From the NCBI GenBank assembly GCA_947476465.1, contig CANJQN010000004.1, positions 1 to 64,000 on the forward strand: a DNA stretch of 64,000 nt, given 5' to 3'. Positions 53,911 through 63,311 of this stretch are shown here, one piece after another. The notes below the pieces were generated by a model. That model ran no database searches. It was not told the DNA's origin and was given only the letters and a program-made list of their open reading frames with translations. The stretch's first letter is position 1. Each line of letters begins with the position of its first letter. This stretch comes from Comamonadaceae bacterium (GTDB lineage Bacteria > Pseudomonadota > Gammaproteobacteria > Burkholderiales > Burkholderiaceae_C). Made by a program: the position numbers and the translations under genes.

Positions 53911-54537
53911 ATGACCGTCGATCGATTTCTCGTCACCGGCATCGGAGGCCAGGGCGTCATTCTCCTGACCAAGATCTTGGCCCGCATAGGCTTCGAGGAT
54001 GGCGTGAATCTGAACACGCTCGAAACCCTGGGCGGCATGATGCGCGGCGGCCCCGTCTATGTGCAGGCCACGATCGGCCCCCCTGAGCATGGGGCGGCGG
54101 TGTCCTACGGCAGCGCGGACGTGGTGGTTGCGCTGGAGGGCTACGAAGGCCTGCGCGTGGCTTCGAAGTTTCTCAAGCCCGGCGGTCTGGTTTTCCAGAA
54201 TGCCAAGCTCGTACGGGTGGCCGGTCACTATCGCACCAAACGAAAGCCGGTGTCCATTGAACGCCTGCCCGAGCTGTACGCCGAACTGGAGGCCCGCTTG
54301 TTGATGGTGCCCGCCACCGAGCTGGCCGCCAGCGCAGGCAATGCCCGCCTGGAGAACCTGGCCATGCTGGGGGTGCTGGTGCAAAGCGGCCTGTTCGGCC
54401 TGCAGGCCGACACTTCACGTGAGGTGATCGGGCGGTCCGTGCCCGCCGGCACCGAGGCCGGCAACCTGGCGGCATTCGAAGCCGGACTGGCCTGGGCTGC
54501 CGCGCAGACCCTGCCTGCCGAGTTGGCGCCGGCCTGA
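53911..54537 (+). CDS. iorB: IorB-like gamma subunit of 2-oxoacid:ferredoxin oxidoreductase
   Basis: A 208-residue subunit with the N-terminal family motif VTGIGGQGVILLTKILA (about 8-24) and ETLGGMMRGGPVYVQATIG. It pairs with IorA and completes the catalytic interface. It begins 5 bases after iorA. In many beta-proteobacteria IorA and IorB are fused into one long protein; here they are separate. Confidence 0.8.
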   Translation: MTVDRFLVTGIGGQGVILLTKILARIGFEDGVNLNTLETLGGMMRGGPVYVQATIGPPEHGAAVSYGSADVVVALEGYEGLRVASKFLKPGGLVFQNAKLVRVAGHYRTKRKPVSIERLPELYAELEARLLMVPATELAASAGNARLENLAMLGVLVQSGLFGLQADTSREVIGRSVPAGTEAGNLAAFEAGLAWAAAQTLPAELAPA

Positions 54538-54561
54538 TCGAACGACGCGCCTCATGAAGTC

Positions 54562-54885
54562 ATGACCTACGTCGTACTTGAATCGTGCATTCGCTGCAAA
54601 TACACCGATTGCGTGGACGTTTGCCCAGTCGACTGCTTCCGCGAAGGGCCCAACAGCCTGGTGATCGATCCGTCGGAGTGCATCGACTGCGCGGTCTGCG
54701 TTCCGGAATGCCCGGTCAACGCAATCGTCCCCGAGGATGAAGTGCCCGGCGATCAGCTGCATTTCATCCGCCTGAACGACGAGCTGTCGCGCAAATGGCC
54801 CGGCATCACCAAGAGCAAGCCGCCGCCGCCCGATGCCGATGCGTGGAAGGACGTCAAAGGCAAGCTCGACCAGCTCGGGCAATGA
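54562..54885 (+). CDS. fdxA: FdxA-type 7Fe-8S ferredoxin
   Basis: A 107-residue ferredoxin very like Azotobacter Fd[18 protein letters not shown] (Cys9, 12, 17, 21, 25) and [12 protein letters not shown] (Cys40, 43, 46, 50), then [10 protein letters not shown] and a Lys-rich tail. It binds one [3Fe-4S] and one [4Fe-4S] cluster. Placement 24 bases after iorB suggests it is the electron acceptor of the oxidoreductase. Confidence 0.9.
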   Translation: MTYVVLESCIRCKYTDCVDVCPVDCFREGPNSLVIDPSECIDCAVCVPECPVNAIVPEDEVPGDQLHFIRLNDELSRKWPGITKSKPPPPDADAWKDVKGKLDQLGQ

Positions 54886-54947
54886 CGCCGGCTTCGAGCG
54901 ATTCATACCCCGCCGGCCGGTTGCGCCGGTTGCGCCGTTTCTAGCTG

Positions 54948-56993
54948 CTAGCGCACCCGCATGCCGGGCTGAGCCCCCGGCCAGGGATTCAGCACGTGGA
55001 TGCCCGGCTGGGCCTTCTCGTCGGCATGGCTGGCCGCCAGCACCATGCCTTCGCTGATGCCGAACTTCATCTTGCGCGGCGCCAGGTTGGCCACCATCAC
55101 GGTGAGCTTGCCCACCAGGTCTTCGGGCTTGTAGGCGCTGGCAATGCCCGAGAACACGTTGCGGGTCTTTCCCTCGCCCACATCCAGTGTCAGGCGCAGC
55201 AGCTTGGTTGAGCCTTCCACCGCCTCGCAGGCTTCGATGCGGGCGATGCGCAGATCGATCTTGGCGAAGTCGTCGATGGAGATGGCGGGGGCGATCTCCT
55301 CGCCGCCCGGCACCACGGCCACGGGTGCGGCTTCGGGCGGCGGCTCGAACAGGGCGTCGAGCTGCTTGACGTCCACCCGCTGCATCAGGTGCTTGTATTC
55401 GCCGACCGTGTGACCGACGGGCAGTGCGGTGGCGGCGTTGGAAAAATCGAGTGGGGCGCAGCGCAGGAAGGCCTCGGCCTGCGCCGCCAGCTGCGGCAGC
55501 ACGGGCTTCAAGCAGGCGGTGAGCAGCTTGAAGTGCTCGATGCATTCCGAGCAGATGGCCGCCGCCTGGTCGGCCTGGCCTTGCTTGACCAGTTTCCAGG
55601 GCGCGGCGCCGTCAAAACGCAGGTTTACCTCGTCGGCGTAGGCCATGATCTCGCGCAGGGCCTTGCCGAACTCGCGCGTCTCGTACAGCTGGGCGACCGA
55701 GGCCGCCAGCTTGCCGGGGTTCAAACTGGCCGCGTCGTTGGCCACCAGTGTGCCGCCCGCAATGAACTTCACCGCCCGGCTGGCGATGTTGACGTACTTG
55801 CCGATCAAATCGGCGTTGACGCGGGCCACGAAGTCGTCGGGGTTGAAGTCGACGTCTTCCACCCGGCCATTGAGCTTGGCGGCGATGTAGTAGCGCATCC
55901 ACTCGGGGTTCATGCCCAGCGACAGGTACTTGAGCGGGTCGATGCCAGTGCCGCGGCTCTTGGACATCTTCTCGCCGCTCACGGTAATGAAGCCGTGCAC
56001 ATTGACCTGGCTGGGCGTCTTGCGGCCCGAGAACTTGAGCATGGCCGGCCAGAACAAGGTGTGGAAGTACACGATGTCCTTGCCGATGAAGTGCACCTGC
56101 TCGACCTGCGGGTCGGCCACGAAGGCGTCGAAGCTGGCGTCGGTGCGCGAGGGCGCATGCCAGTGGTTTTTCGCCTGGCCCTTGTCGAAGTGGTTCTTCA
56201 GGCTGGCCAGGTAGCCCACGGGCGCGTCCAGCCAGACATAAAAGTACTTGCCCGGCGCGTCGGGGATCTCGATGCCGAAGTAGGGCGCCTCGCGGCTGAT
56301 GTCCCAGTCGGCCATGCCGGCCTCGAACCACTCGCTGGCCTTCTTGGCCATCTCGGGCTGCAATTTGCCGTCTTGCGTCCAGGCCTTGAGGAAGTCGACC
56401 ACCTCGGGGTCGGACAGCTTGAAGAAAAAGTGTTCAGAGCTGCGCAGCTGCGGCGTGGCGCCGGTGAGCGTGGAGTAGGGGTTGATCAGGTCGGTGGGCG
56501 AGTAGACGCTGCTGCACACCTCGCAGCTGTCGCCGTACTGGTCCTTGGCGTGGCAGGTGGGGCACTCGCCCTTGATATAGCGGTCAGGCAAAAACATGCC
56601 CTTGACCGGGTCGTAGAACTGCTCGATGGTGCGGGTGGCGATCTTGCCCTCGGCCTTGAGCGCTTTGTAGATGCCCTGGGCCAGCTCGGTGTTCTCTGGG
56701 CTGTCGGTCGAGTGCCAGTTGTCAAACTGCACGAGGAAGCCGTCGAGGTACTCCTGGCGGCCGGCGGCAATCGCGCCCACGAAGGCCTGCGGCGTGACGC
56801 CGGCCTTTTCGGCGGCGATCATGATGGGCGCGCCGTGCGCGTCGTCGGCGCCGACAAAGTGCACCATATGGCCCTGCATTCGCTGGAACCGCACCCAGAT
56901 GTCGGCCTGGATGTACTCCATGATGTGGCCGATGTGGAATTTGCCGTTGGCGTAGGGCAGGGCGGTGGTAACGAAGAGCTTGCGCTTGGACAT
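54948..56993 (-). CDS. metG: Methionyl-tRNA synthetase
   Basis: A 681-residue class I synthetase: HIGH-type motif [13 protein letters not shown] (about 17-29), zinc-binding knuckle [22 protein letters not shown] loop [10 protein letters not shown], and a C-terminal tRNA-binding (Trbp111-like) domain from about 575 ([12 protein letters not shown]). It charges tRNA-Met. Length and domains are normal. Divergent from apbC. Confidence 0.95.
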   Translation of the reverse strand: MSKRKLFVTTALPYANGKFHIGHIMEYIQADIWVRFQRMQGHMVHFVGADDAHGAPIMIAAEKAGVTPQAFVGAIAAGRQEYLDGFLVQFDNWHSTDSPENTELAQGIYKALKAEGKIATRTIEQFYDPVKGMFLPDRYIKGECPTCHAKDQYGDSCEVCSSVYSPTDLINPYSTLTGATPQLRSSEHFFFKLSDPEVVDFLKAWTQDGKLQPEMAKKASEWFEAGMADWDISREAPYFGIEIPDAPGKYFYVWLDAPVGYLASLKNHFDKGQAKNHWHAPSRTDASFDAFVADPQVEQVHFIGKDIVYFHTLFWPAMLKFSGRKTPSQVNVHGFITVSGEKMSKSRGTGIDPLKYLSLGMNPEWMRYYIAAKLNGRVEDVDFNPDDFVARVNADLIGKYVNIASRAVKFIAGGTLVANDAASLNPGKLAASVAQLYETREFGKALREIMAYADEVNLRFDGAAPWKLVKQGQADQAAAICSECIEHFKLLTACLKPVLPQLAAQAEAFLRCAPLDFSNAATALPVGHTVGEYKHLMQRVDVKQLDALFEPPPEAAPVAVVPGGEEIAPAISIDDFAKIDLRIARIEACEAVEGSTKLLRLTLDVGEGKTRNVFSGIASAYKPEDLVGKLTVMVANLAPRKMKFGISEGMVLAASHADEKAQPGIHVLNPWPGAQPGMRVR

Positions 56994-57085
56994 GGGGGCT
57001 TCCGACGGGGAACCCGTGATTTTAGGATGCCGCGCCGGGGCTTTACCCGCTCGCTACACTGACCTCCCCAGATCCACCCTCCGCC

Positions 57086-58174
57086 ATGCCCACCTCCGAC
57101 CAGCTGCTCGCGGCCCTTGCCGCCGTCACCGACCCCCACACCGGCCGCGATTTCGTCTCGACCCGGGCCCTGAAAAACCTGCAGGTCAACGGCGGCGGCG
57201 TCGCCTTCGACGTCGAGCTCGATTACCCGGCCAAAAGCCAGTGGCCGGCGCTGCGGCAGGCGTTCACCGCCGCCGCGCGCGCTGTGGCTGGCGTGACCGA
57301 CGTCAAGGTCAACCTTTCGACCAAGGTCACCGCCCATGCCGTGCAGCGCGGCGTGCAGCTGCTGCCGGGCGTCAAGAACATCATCGCCGTGGCCTCCGGC
57401 AAGGGCGGGGTGGGCAAGAGCACCACCGCCGCCAACCTGGCGCTGGCGCTGGCCGCCGAGGGGGCGTCAGTGGGCATTCTCGATGCCGACATCTACGGCC
57501 CCAGCCAGCCCATGATGATGGGCATCGAAGGCCGCCCCACCAGCGGCGACGGCAAGACCATGGACCCGATGGAAAACCACGGCGTGCAGGTGATGTCGAT
57601 CGGCTTTCTGATCGACCCCGACCAGGCCATGATCTGGCGCGGCCCCATGGCCACCCAGGCGCTGGAGCAGCTGCTGCGTCAGACCGAGTGGCGCGCGCTG
57701 GATTACCTGATCGTCGACATGCCCCCCGGCACCGGCGACATCCAGCTGACCCTGTCGCAGCGCGTGCCCATGACCGGCGCGGTGATCGTCACTACCCCGC
57801 AAGACATCGCCTTGCTGGACGCGCGCAAGGCGGTGGTCATGTTCGAGAAGGTGGGCGTGCCCATCCTCGGCCTGGTGGAGAACATGGCGGCCCACGTGTG
57901 CACCAACTGCGGCCATGTGGAGCACATCTTCGGTGAGGGCGGCGGCCAGCGCTACGCCGCCGAGCGCGGCATCGACTACCTGGGCGCCCTGCCACTGGAC
58001 ATTGCCATTCGCCTGCAGGCCGACGGCGGCAAGCCGACGGTGGTGGCCGATCCTGGCGGCAAGGTCGCCGGCATCTACGGCGACATCGCGCGCCAGATGG
58101 CGATCAAGGTTGCGGCCAAGGCCAAGGATTTTTCCGCGAAGTTTCCGACCATTACGGTGTCCAAGGACACGTAA
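57086..58174 (+). CDS. apbC: Iron-sulfur cluster carrier ATPase (Mrp/ApbC)
   Basis: A 362-residue P-loop ATPase: an N-terminal MIP18/DUF59 domain (about 5-80), deviant Walker A SGKGGVGKSTTAANLALAL (about 105-123), a D-type motif ILDADIYGPSQP, DMPPGTGDI, and CTNCGH, where the CxxC binds a bridging [4Fe-4S] cluster. It delivers clusters to apoproteins. The pairing with metG is usual in Burkholderiales. Confidence 0.92.
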   Translation: MPTSDQLLAALAAVTDPHTGRDFVSTRALKNLQVNGGGVAFDVELDYPAKSQWPALRQAFTAAARAVAGVTDVKVNLSTKVTAHAVQRGVQLLPGVKNIIAVASGKGGVGKSTTAANLALALAAEGASVGILDADIYGPSQPMMMGIEGRPTSGDGKTMDPMENHGVQVMSIGFLIDPDQAMIWRGPMATQALEQLLRQTEWRALDYLIVDMPPGTGDIQLTLSQRVPMTGAVIVTTPQDIALLDARKAVVMFEKVGVPILGLVENMAAHVCTNCGHVEHIFGEGGGQRYAAERGIDYLGALPLDIAIRLQADGGKPTVVADPGGKVAGIYGDIARQMAIKVAAKAKDFSAKFPTITVSKDT

Positions 58175-58195
58175 GGGCGGGCGCCCCTACCCAAT

Positions 58196-58345
58196 CCGTT
58201 CGCCCTGAGCTTGGCCCGAACCGGTTGGGTTCACGCACGCCATCCCATACCGTTCGCCCTGAGCCTGTCGAAGGGCATGCGAGCGATACGTCTAGCCTTC
58301 GACCCTTCGCCAAGCTCGGGACAGGCCAAGCTCAGCCCGAACGGA
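58196..58345. repeat. Compound inverted repeats of the GAGCCTGTCGAAG family
   Basis: Three partial copies: 58196-58224 (CCGTTCGCCCTGAG to CCGAACCGG), 58250-58281 and, inverted, 58297-58344. The arms match those at 56-126. They lie between apbC and the tail-facing effector-like gene and could form long hairpins acting on both transcripts. Confidence 0.75.
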
Positions 58346-58391
58346 ACAGGGTGTCTAGGTTCTAAAAGCCATATCAAGCCTTAACCCAGCC

Positions 58392-61300
58392 TTAACCCAG
58401 CCCCTCGACCTCCGGCTCCTGCCGCACCGGCGAGTGCAGGATCTGGTGCGCCGGCGGCGCACCGCCTTCGGCCGCCCTCGTCACCAGCCCCTGCAGCGTC
58501 GAGCGCAGGCTGACCATGGCGGCGCGCAGTTGCCCGAAGGTTTCTGGCAGCAAGCTGGCACGCTTGAGGTTGAGCACGCTCATGTCCAGCGTGGCCAGCC
58601 AGGCTTGTGCCTGTGCCGGCGGCGGCGTGAGGCGGGCCAGGCTCTGGCGCATGGTCAGCAGCGCCTTTTCGTTGTCGGTGCGGCGCGTTTCGCGGTCCAT
58701 CCGGGTCTGCATGTCGTCGATGTCCGAGGCCAACACGTCGAGCACGCCATCGATGGCGCCGAGCTGCGCCCTGACTTTCGCCAGGAAGGCGTCCACCTGC
58801 GACGCAGGTGCGCCGGGGGCCGGTGGCTGGAAGGCCCACGCAAGCTGCTGCACCTGACCAAAGATCGCCGGTGAGTACAAGGCCGTGACCGCCTGGCTGG
58901 TACGCAGGTACCGCTCGGTGTGCTCGATGCTCGGCTGGCCGTCTTCGAGCGCGTCGATGTCCTCCTGCATGGCGCGCAACTGCTCCAGCATGAAGTTGCG
59001 CGCGCTGCGCAGATCGATCCCAGTCAGGTGCTGCGCAGCATGGCGCACCAGCACCAAAACCCATTCGATGCGCAAGGCGCGCTCCAAGTGGGTGAGCGAG
59101 CCCTGCGGCAGGCCGATGAGCCCGGCCAGTTGCCTGCGCGCGAATTCAGGCGTCATGCGTTCCTTGTCGCCGTAGAGGATGTCGAGCCAGCCCAGGCGCG
59201 CAGTGGCGGACATGTCCGATGCGCTCATCTTGCGGATCAGAAAGTCTGGATCTTTCACGAATTCGAGCGCTTCCAGGCAGACCTTCTTGCGTGCGGCGTC
59301 TTCCAACGGCGCCACCACCGCCGGCCCGCTGGAGGCCTCCAGGCTGGCAACCACCGGGGGGGGGCTGTTGAACTCGGCGTTCAGCGCACTCAGGTCGGAC
59401 TGGTGGCCCGCCTTGGCTACCACCGCCCAGGCCAGGGCCCAGTCGCGGGTTTCGCGGATCGTCAGGGCCGGTCCGCCCGAATCGCGAGGGTGGCCTTGGG
59501 GCGGCGGCGCCGCGAGGTGTTGCGCGAACGACAGACGCAGCCCTGTCCGCCCATGGGTTTGACGCAGCAACGCGACCTTTTGTGCAGGCGAAAAATCGCG
59601 CGCGGCCTTGAACAGCACGTCGGCGGGAGCCTCGTGGTGGCACAGGCCGGTCGCGAAGAAGTTGAACTGCCCACCCGCTTCAGGGAACGCGGCCACGATC
59701 CGCAAGGCCTTTTGCAGCGGCTCGCCGCGGCCGATCACGTCTGACAGGCCCCGGCCCACGGTATTGGCGAAAAGGGCCGGCGCGGACAGGGCGATGAGTT
59801 GTTCGAGTGCGCCCTCGTGTTGACGGGCGTCAACGCCCCGTGCCACGCAGCTGACCAGCGGCTGCAGAAATTCGGAGTCGCTGGCCCATTTGCGGGCTTG
59901 GCCTTCGCCCGTGGGAATCCACAGGCGCTTGGCTGACCAGGCGGCCACGTCTTCGGGTTTGCCCAGCGCTGTGGCGCTGCGAAGCGTCCATTCCACCGTC
60001 GTGGCGATGCGCGTGACCAGCGCCAGCTGTGCCGGCCGATCGGCCGGTGCCTCGCGTGCGGCAGCCGTGTCGAGCGCGTGCTCAAGCAAGGGCCGCAACA
60101 GCGTGGCGTTGGCCGCCATGGCGTTGCGCGGGCGGATGGCCGCTTGCAGCAAGCCTGTGACGATCGGGTCGATGCCCGCGCCGGTGGCCGGCGGCGCCGC
60201 CAACTGGAACAGGCGCTGCGTACGCTCGGCCAGCGCGGCACGGGCCAGCGGCTGCGCGCCATCGCCCTCGCGCCCCAGGCCCAGGCGCCAGCCCAGCACC
60301 AGGGCGTCCTGCGCCTGGGCGGTGCTGTCCAGGCCCGTCATGTCGCGCCTTTGAAACTGCTTGACGTGCTGTGACACCGCCTCGGGTGTCAGCACGGCTT
60401 GCGGCGGCGGCAGGTGCGGCTGCAATTGCGCGAGCGCCTCTTGGAGTTCGGCATCCATCGCGGCATGTTCCGATGGGGCGGCCGACGTATTCAAGGCCCG
60501 GCGTTCACCTTCGAGCGCCAGCCACAGGCGCGCCGCCTCGCGGTCATGGGCGCACACCTCTGACAGAGGCGGCCGGCTCTCAGGTACCGCGCCCAGGCCG
60601 TCGATGGCCGCGCGCAAGGCCGCGATTCGTGTGCTGGCTTCGGTGAGCACAGAGGGAGGCGGTGTGCCGGCCGCGCCGGGCAGGTCCCAGGTGCGTTGCG
60701 TCACAGCCAGCGCCTCGTTAAAGCGCAGGGGGCCCAGCGCCGCGCGCAAGGTGACGCGGGCCTGGTTCAGGTTGGCGTGCACCTCGCCATCGGCCTGCGC
60801 CCGGGTTTCGTGGAGGGCGCGTGTGATTTGCCGAACGCGCTCCAGCGGCAGCGATGCGCCGCCCAGCCCATACGCCACGCCGTCGATGAAGTCGGTGACG
60901 CACTCGGGGGGAAGCAGCCGCAGGCGGGGCGCAAGCGCCGCCATGCAGGCGTCCATCGATTCGAAGCTGATCGCAGTGCCGTCCAGGCCCACGGCCATGG
61001 CGTGGCCGATGGTGCGCGCGACCGCGCCGTCTTCAGCGGTCAGGCCATGTGCCAGGCCGTTGAAGAACTTGGCCAGGCGGTGTTCGAGGTCGAGGCGGCC
61101 GACCAATCCGCCCACGAAGCCTTCGACCAGCGGGGCGATGGACAGGCCGGGCGTGCTGGCGTATTTTTCGAAGATCCACTTGAGCAGTACGTGGCCTTCC
61201 TTTTCCACCTTCGCAGGGGCCATGGAACGGTTACTGTTTTCTGCTCCAAACTGCGCAAGTCGCTTGAGCGTGGACGCGGGCATGCCGATGGAAAAATCCA

Positions 61301-63149
61301 CCAGGGCGGTGAAGTATCCGTCGGTGCGCGGAGCCGAACTCGGGCCGCTGGCGGGCCGCTCCAGGGCAGCCGCAAGCAGCGCCTGCCCGCCGCCACCGGG
61401 CGCCAGCATGCCGCGTTGGTGAATTTGCGAAAGCAACTCTCCGAAGAAGGCGGCAAGCGTTTCCCGGTCACCCACGGTGACCAGCTCGGCGCTGGCCTGC
61501 CGCAGCAACTGCGCGCATTCGTCCGTGGTGAAGGTCTCCAGCAGCAGATCCAGGCAGCTGGGCAGCACTTGCGCAATGCCCTCCCGCTCGGCCGGGTCCG
61601 CTTTCGCGGCGTCGAGCAGGTGGGCGAACGTGCCCATCACCAGTGACGTGTACTTGCGAAACTCGGGAACCTTGGTCCGTGTCGATTCGACGAATGTGCT
61701 GAAGTTCGGCGGCGGCCGGCGCTTGACCAGCTCAGGCCCCATCACCTCCTGGCGTACCAGCAATTCTTCGGTCCCTCGCGGGCTCAGCCACAGCTCGACC
61801 AGGGCGTTGTGCTGCGCGCGGTCCAGGCCGGGTGTCCACAAACCTTGGCACAAGGATGTGAACGCAGCGCGCAAGAACGCCGTGCGCGTGGCCTTGTCTT
61901 CGTCCTGCGAGGCGCGGGCCCGTGTGCCGATGAGCGGCCCCACCAGCTCGCACAGCCGATCCGCAGACACCGCGTGGTCCCGGCAGTGCGTGCCCAGGCA
62001 TTCAAAGAACTGCTGGCTCATGGCGATGTCATCGCCATGTTCAACCACCCGCAATATGAGCCGGTCGAGCCCGTCGGTATCTTCGTGCGCAAAGCTGTCG
62101 GTCAGGATGGCCTTCCAGATCTGTGCCGTCGCGGGGCTCGGTGCCCGGCCCAGGAGGTCGTCGACCACGGTCTGACGCTGTGTTTTTCCCTTCGCGCCCT
62201 GGTAGATCCGATCGCCCATTTCATCGATCAGGAGGCGCGCGAATGTCGCCCCCTGCTCACCCAATGATGCGCACCATTTGCAAAGGTGGGTCGCCACGTG
62301 TTCGGACGCCGCCGGGCGGTACGCCGTCAACTGGCCGATGGCGCGGGTGGCGACCTCGAAGGCCGCAGGCGGCATATGGCGCAGGCTCGGGACGATCTCG
62401 CCCAGTGCGTCGTACAGCTTGTCCAGGCCACCACGCTTCTTGGTAAAGGCCTGGCGCAGTGTCTGTGCCAGGGTTTGCGCGTCGATGGCGGGCTCGAAAT
62501 CGCGCGCAGCTGCGTGGGCTGCCGCTTGCGCAGCCGCGTGCGCGGCAGAATGCTGCGCCGGGGCGCAGCTGCTGGACGAGCCGCCGTGCGGGGCACCGTC
62601 CCAGCCGGGCGGCAGCCCCAGCAAACGCCGCACTTCGGCCACAGGCTGGCCGGCGTGCATGGGCACGGGCGTGGCCGTGGGCCGGGCGGCCTTGCGGCGT
62701 TTGATGGGTTTGGCGGCCTTCGCCGGCTCGGTTTTTTCGCGTTCAACCTCGAAATTGGGGTCTTCGGATTTGCGGTCCTTGCGCTTGGGCGCGCGGGCGG
62801 GCCGCGCGCTCGAACTCGATTTGATGTCCTCGCTGGCGCTGGGCGAGCTGTCCTCTTCGGCGGACGATCCGGCGTTCATCTCGGCGTAGTTGACGCGGGC
62901 TTTGGCCCGCTTGTGGGACAGGATCGGGGTCTCGCCCGCTTCTTGCTCGCCGCGGCTGCGGACCCTGTCCCGCAATCTGGACCCGGCGACGCGCGCGGGC
63001 GACGGCTCGGCCTGCACATCGCCCGGCAGGGGCGCCGGCTGCTGACGCGGGCTGAGCGGCGGGGTCGGCGGGTGCTTGTTGTCCTTGCCATCAGGCAGGG
63101 GGGGGGTGCCGGTTTGGCCGAATTTAGGGCTGACGGGAGTGGTGTTCAT
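58392..63149 (-). CDS. Giant effector-like protein with NLS-like basic patches (1585 residues)
   Basis: No family is recognised. The first 165 residues are disordered and rich in Pro, Ser, Lys and Arg, with no signal peptide. They contain basic patches that resemble nuclear localisation signals: KRAKAR (80-85), PKRKDRK (121-127) and KPIKRRKAARP (147-157), and Ser clusters. Then come an Ala/His-rich linker (about 196-215) and more than 1300 residues of helical, HEAT/ARM-like sequence with no membrane spans. The layout fits injected nuclear effectors of plant or protist associates. GC and codon use match the neighbours. No chaperone gene adjoins. The ATG at 63149 has no strong ribosome-binding site. 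Confidence 0.6.
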   Translation of the reverse strand: MNTTPVSPKFGQTGTPPLPDGKDNKHPPTPPLSPRQQPAPLPGDVQAEPSPARVAGSRLRDRVRSRGEQEAGETPILSHKRAKARVNYAEMNAGSSAEEDSSPSASEDIKSSSSARPARAPKRKDRKSEDPNFEVEREKTEPAKAAKPIKRRKAARPTATPVPMHAGQPVAEVRRLLGLPPGWDGAPHGGSSSSCAPAQHSAAHAAAQAAAHAAARDFEPAIDAQTLAQTLRQAFTKKRGGLDKLYDALGEIVPSLRHMPPAAFEVATRAIGQLTAYRPAASEHVATHLCKWCASLGEQGATFARLLIDEMGDRIYQGAKGKTQRQTVVDDLLGRAPSPATAQIWKAILTDSFAHEDTDGLDRLILRVVEHGDDIAMSQQFFECLGTHCRDHAVSADRLCELVGPLIGTRARASQDEDKATRTAFLRAAFTSLCQGLWTPGLDRAQHNALVELWLSPRGTEELLVRQEVMGPELVKRRPPPNFSTFVESTRTKVPEFRKYTSLVMGTFAHLLDAAKADPAEREGIAQVLPSCLDLLLETFTTDECAQLLRQASAELVTVGDRETLAAFFGELLSQIHQRGMLAPGGGGQALLAAALERPASGPSSAPRTDGYFTALVDFSIGMPASTLKRLAQFGAENSNRSMAPAKVEKEGHVLLKWIFEKYASTPGLSIAPLVEGFVGGLVGRLDLEHRLAKFFNGLAHGLTAEDGAVARTIGHAMAVGLDGTAISFESMDACMAALAPRLRLLPPECVTDFIDGVAYGLGGASLPLERVRQITRALHETRAQADGEVHANLNQARVTLRAALGPLRFNEALAVTQRTWDLPGAAGTPPPSVLTEASTRIAALRAAIDGLGAVPESRPPLSEVCAHDREAARLWLALEGERRALNTSAAPSEHAAMDAELQEALAQLQPHLPPPQAVLTPEAVSQHVKQFQRRDMTGLDSTAQAQDALVLGWRLGLGREGDGAQPLARAALAERTQRLFQLAAPPATGAGIDPIVTGLLQAAIRPRNAMAANATLLRPLLEHALDTAAAREAPADRPAQLALVTRIATTVEWTLRSATALGKPEDVAAWSAKRLWIPTGEGQARKWASDSEFLQPLVSCVARGVDARQHEGALEQLIALSAPALFANTVGRGLSDVIGRGEPLQKALRIVAAFPEAGGQFNFFATGLCHHEAPADVLFKAARDFSPAQKVALLRQTHGRTGLRLSFAQHLAAPPPQGHPRDSGGPALTIRETRDWALAWAVVAKAGHQSDLSALNAEFNSPPPVVASLEASSGPAVVAPLEDAARKKVCLEALEFVKDPDFLIRKMSASDMSATARLGWLDILYGDKERMTPEFARRQLAGLIGLPQGSLTHLERALRIEWVLVLVRHAAQHLTGIDLRSARNFMLEQLRAMQEDIDALEDGQPSIEHTERYLRTSQAVTALYSPAIFGQVQQLAWAFQPPAPGAPASQVDAFLAKVRAQLGAIDGVLDVLASDIDDMQTRMDRETRRTDNEKALLTMRQSLARLTPPPAQAQAWLATLDMSVLNLKRASLLPETFGQLRAAMVSLRSTLQGLVTRAAEGGAPPAHQILHSPVRQEPEVEGLG

Positions 63150-63311
63150 GGTGGGTCCGGACGAGGGCGCACGGCTTCGTGCTCGCCGCTTTGTACCCAG
63201 CCGGGCCTTCTCGTCGCTGCGCTTGGGCTGACGGCACTCACCGGGCAGGGAACTACGGCGCTGCGGGTAGCCGTGTCGCTAAACTGGCCGCCATTCAATG
63301 AAAGGCAGTGG

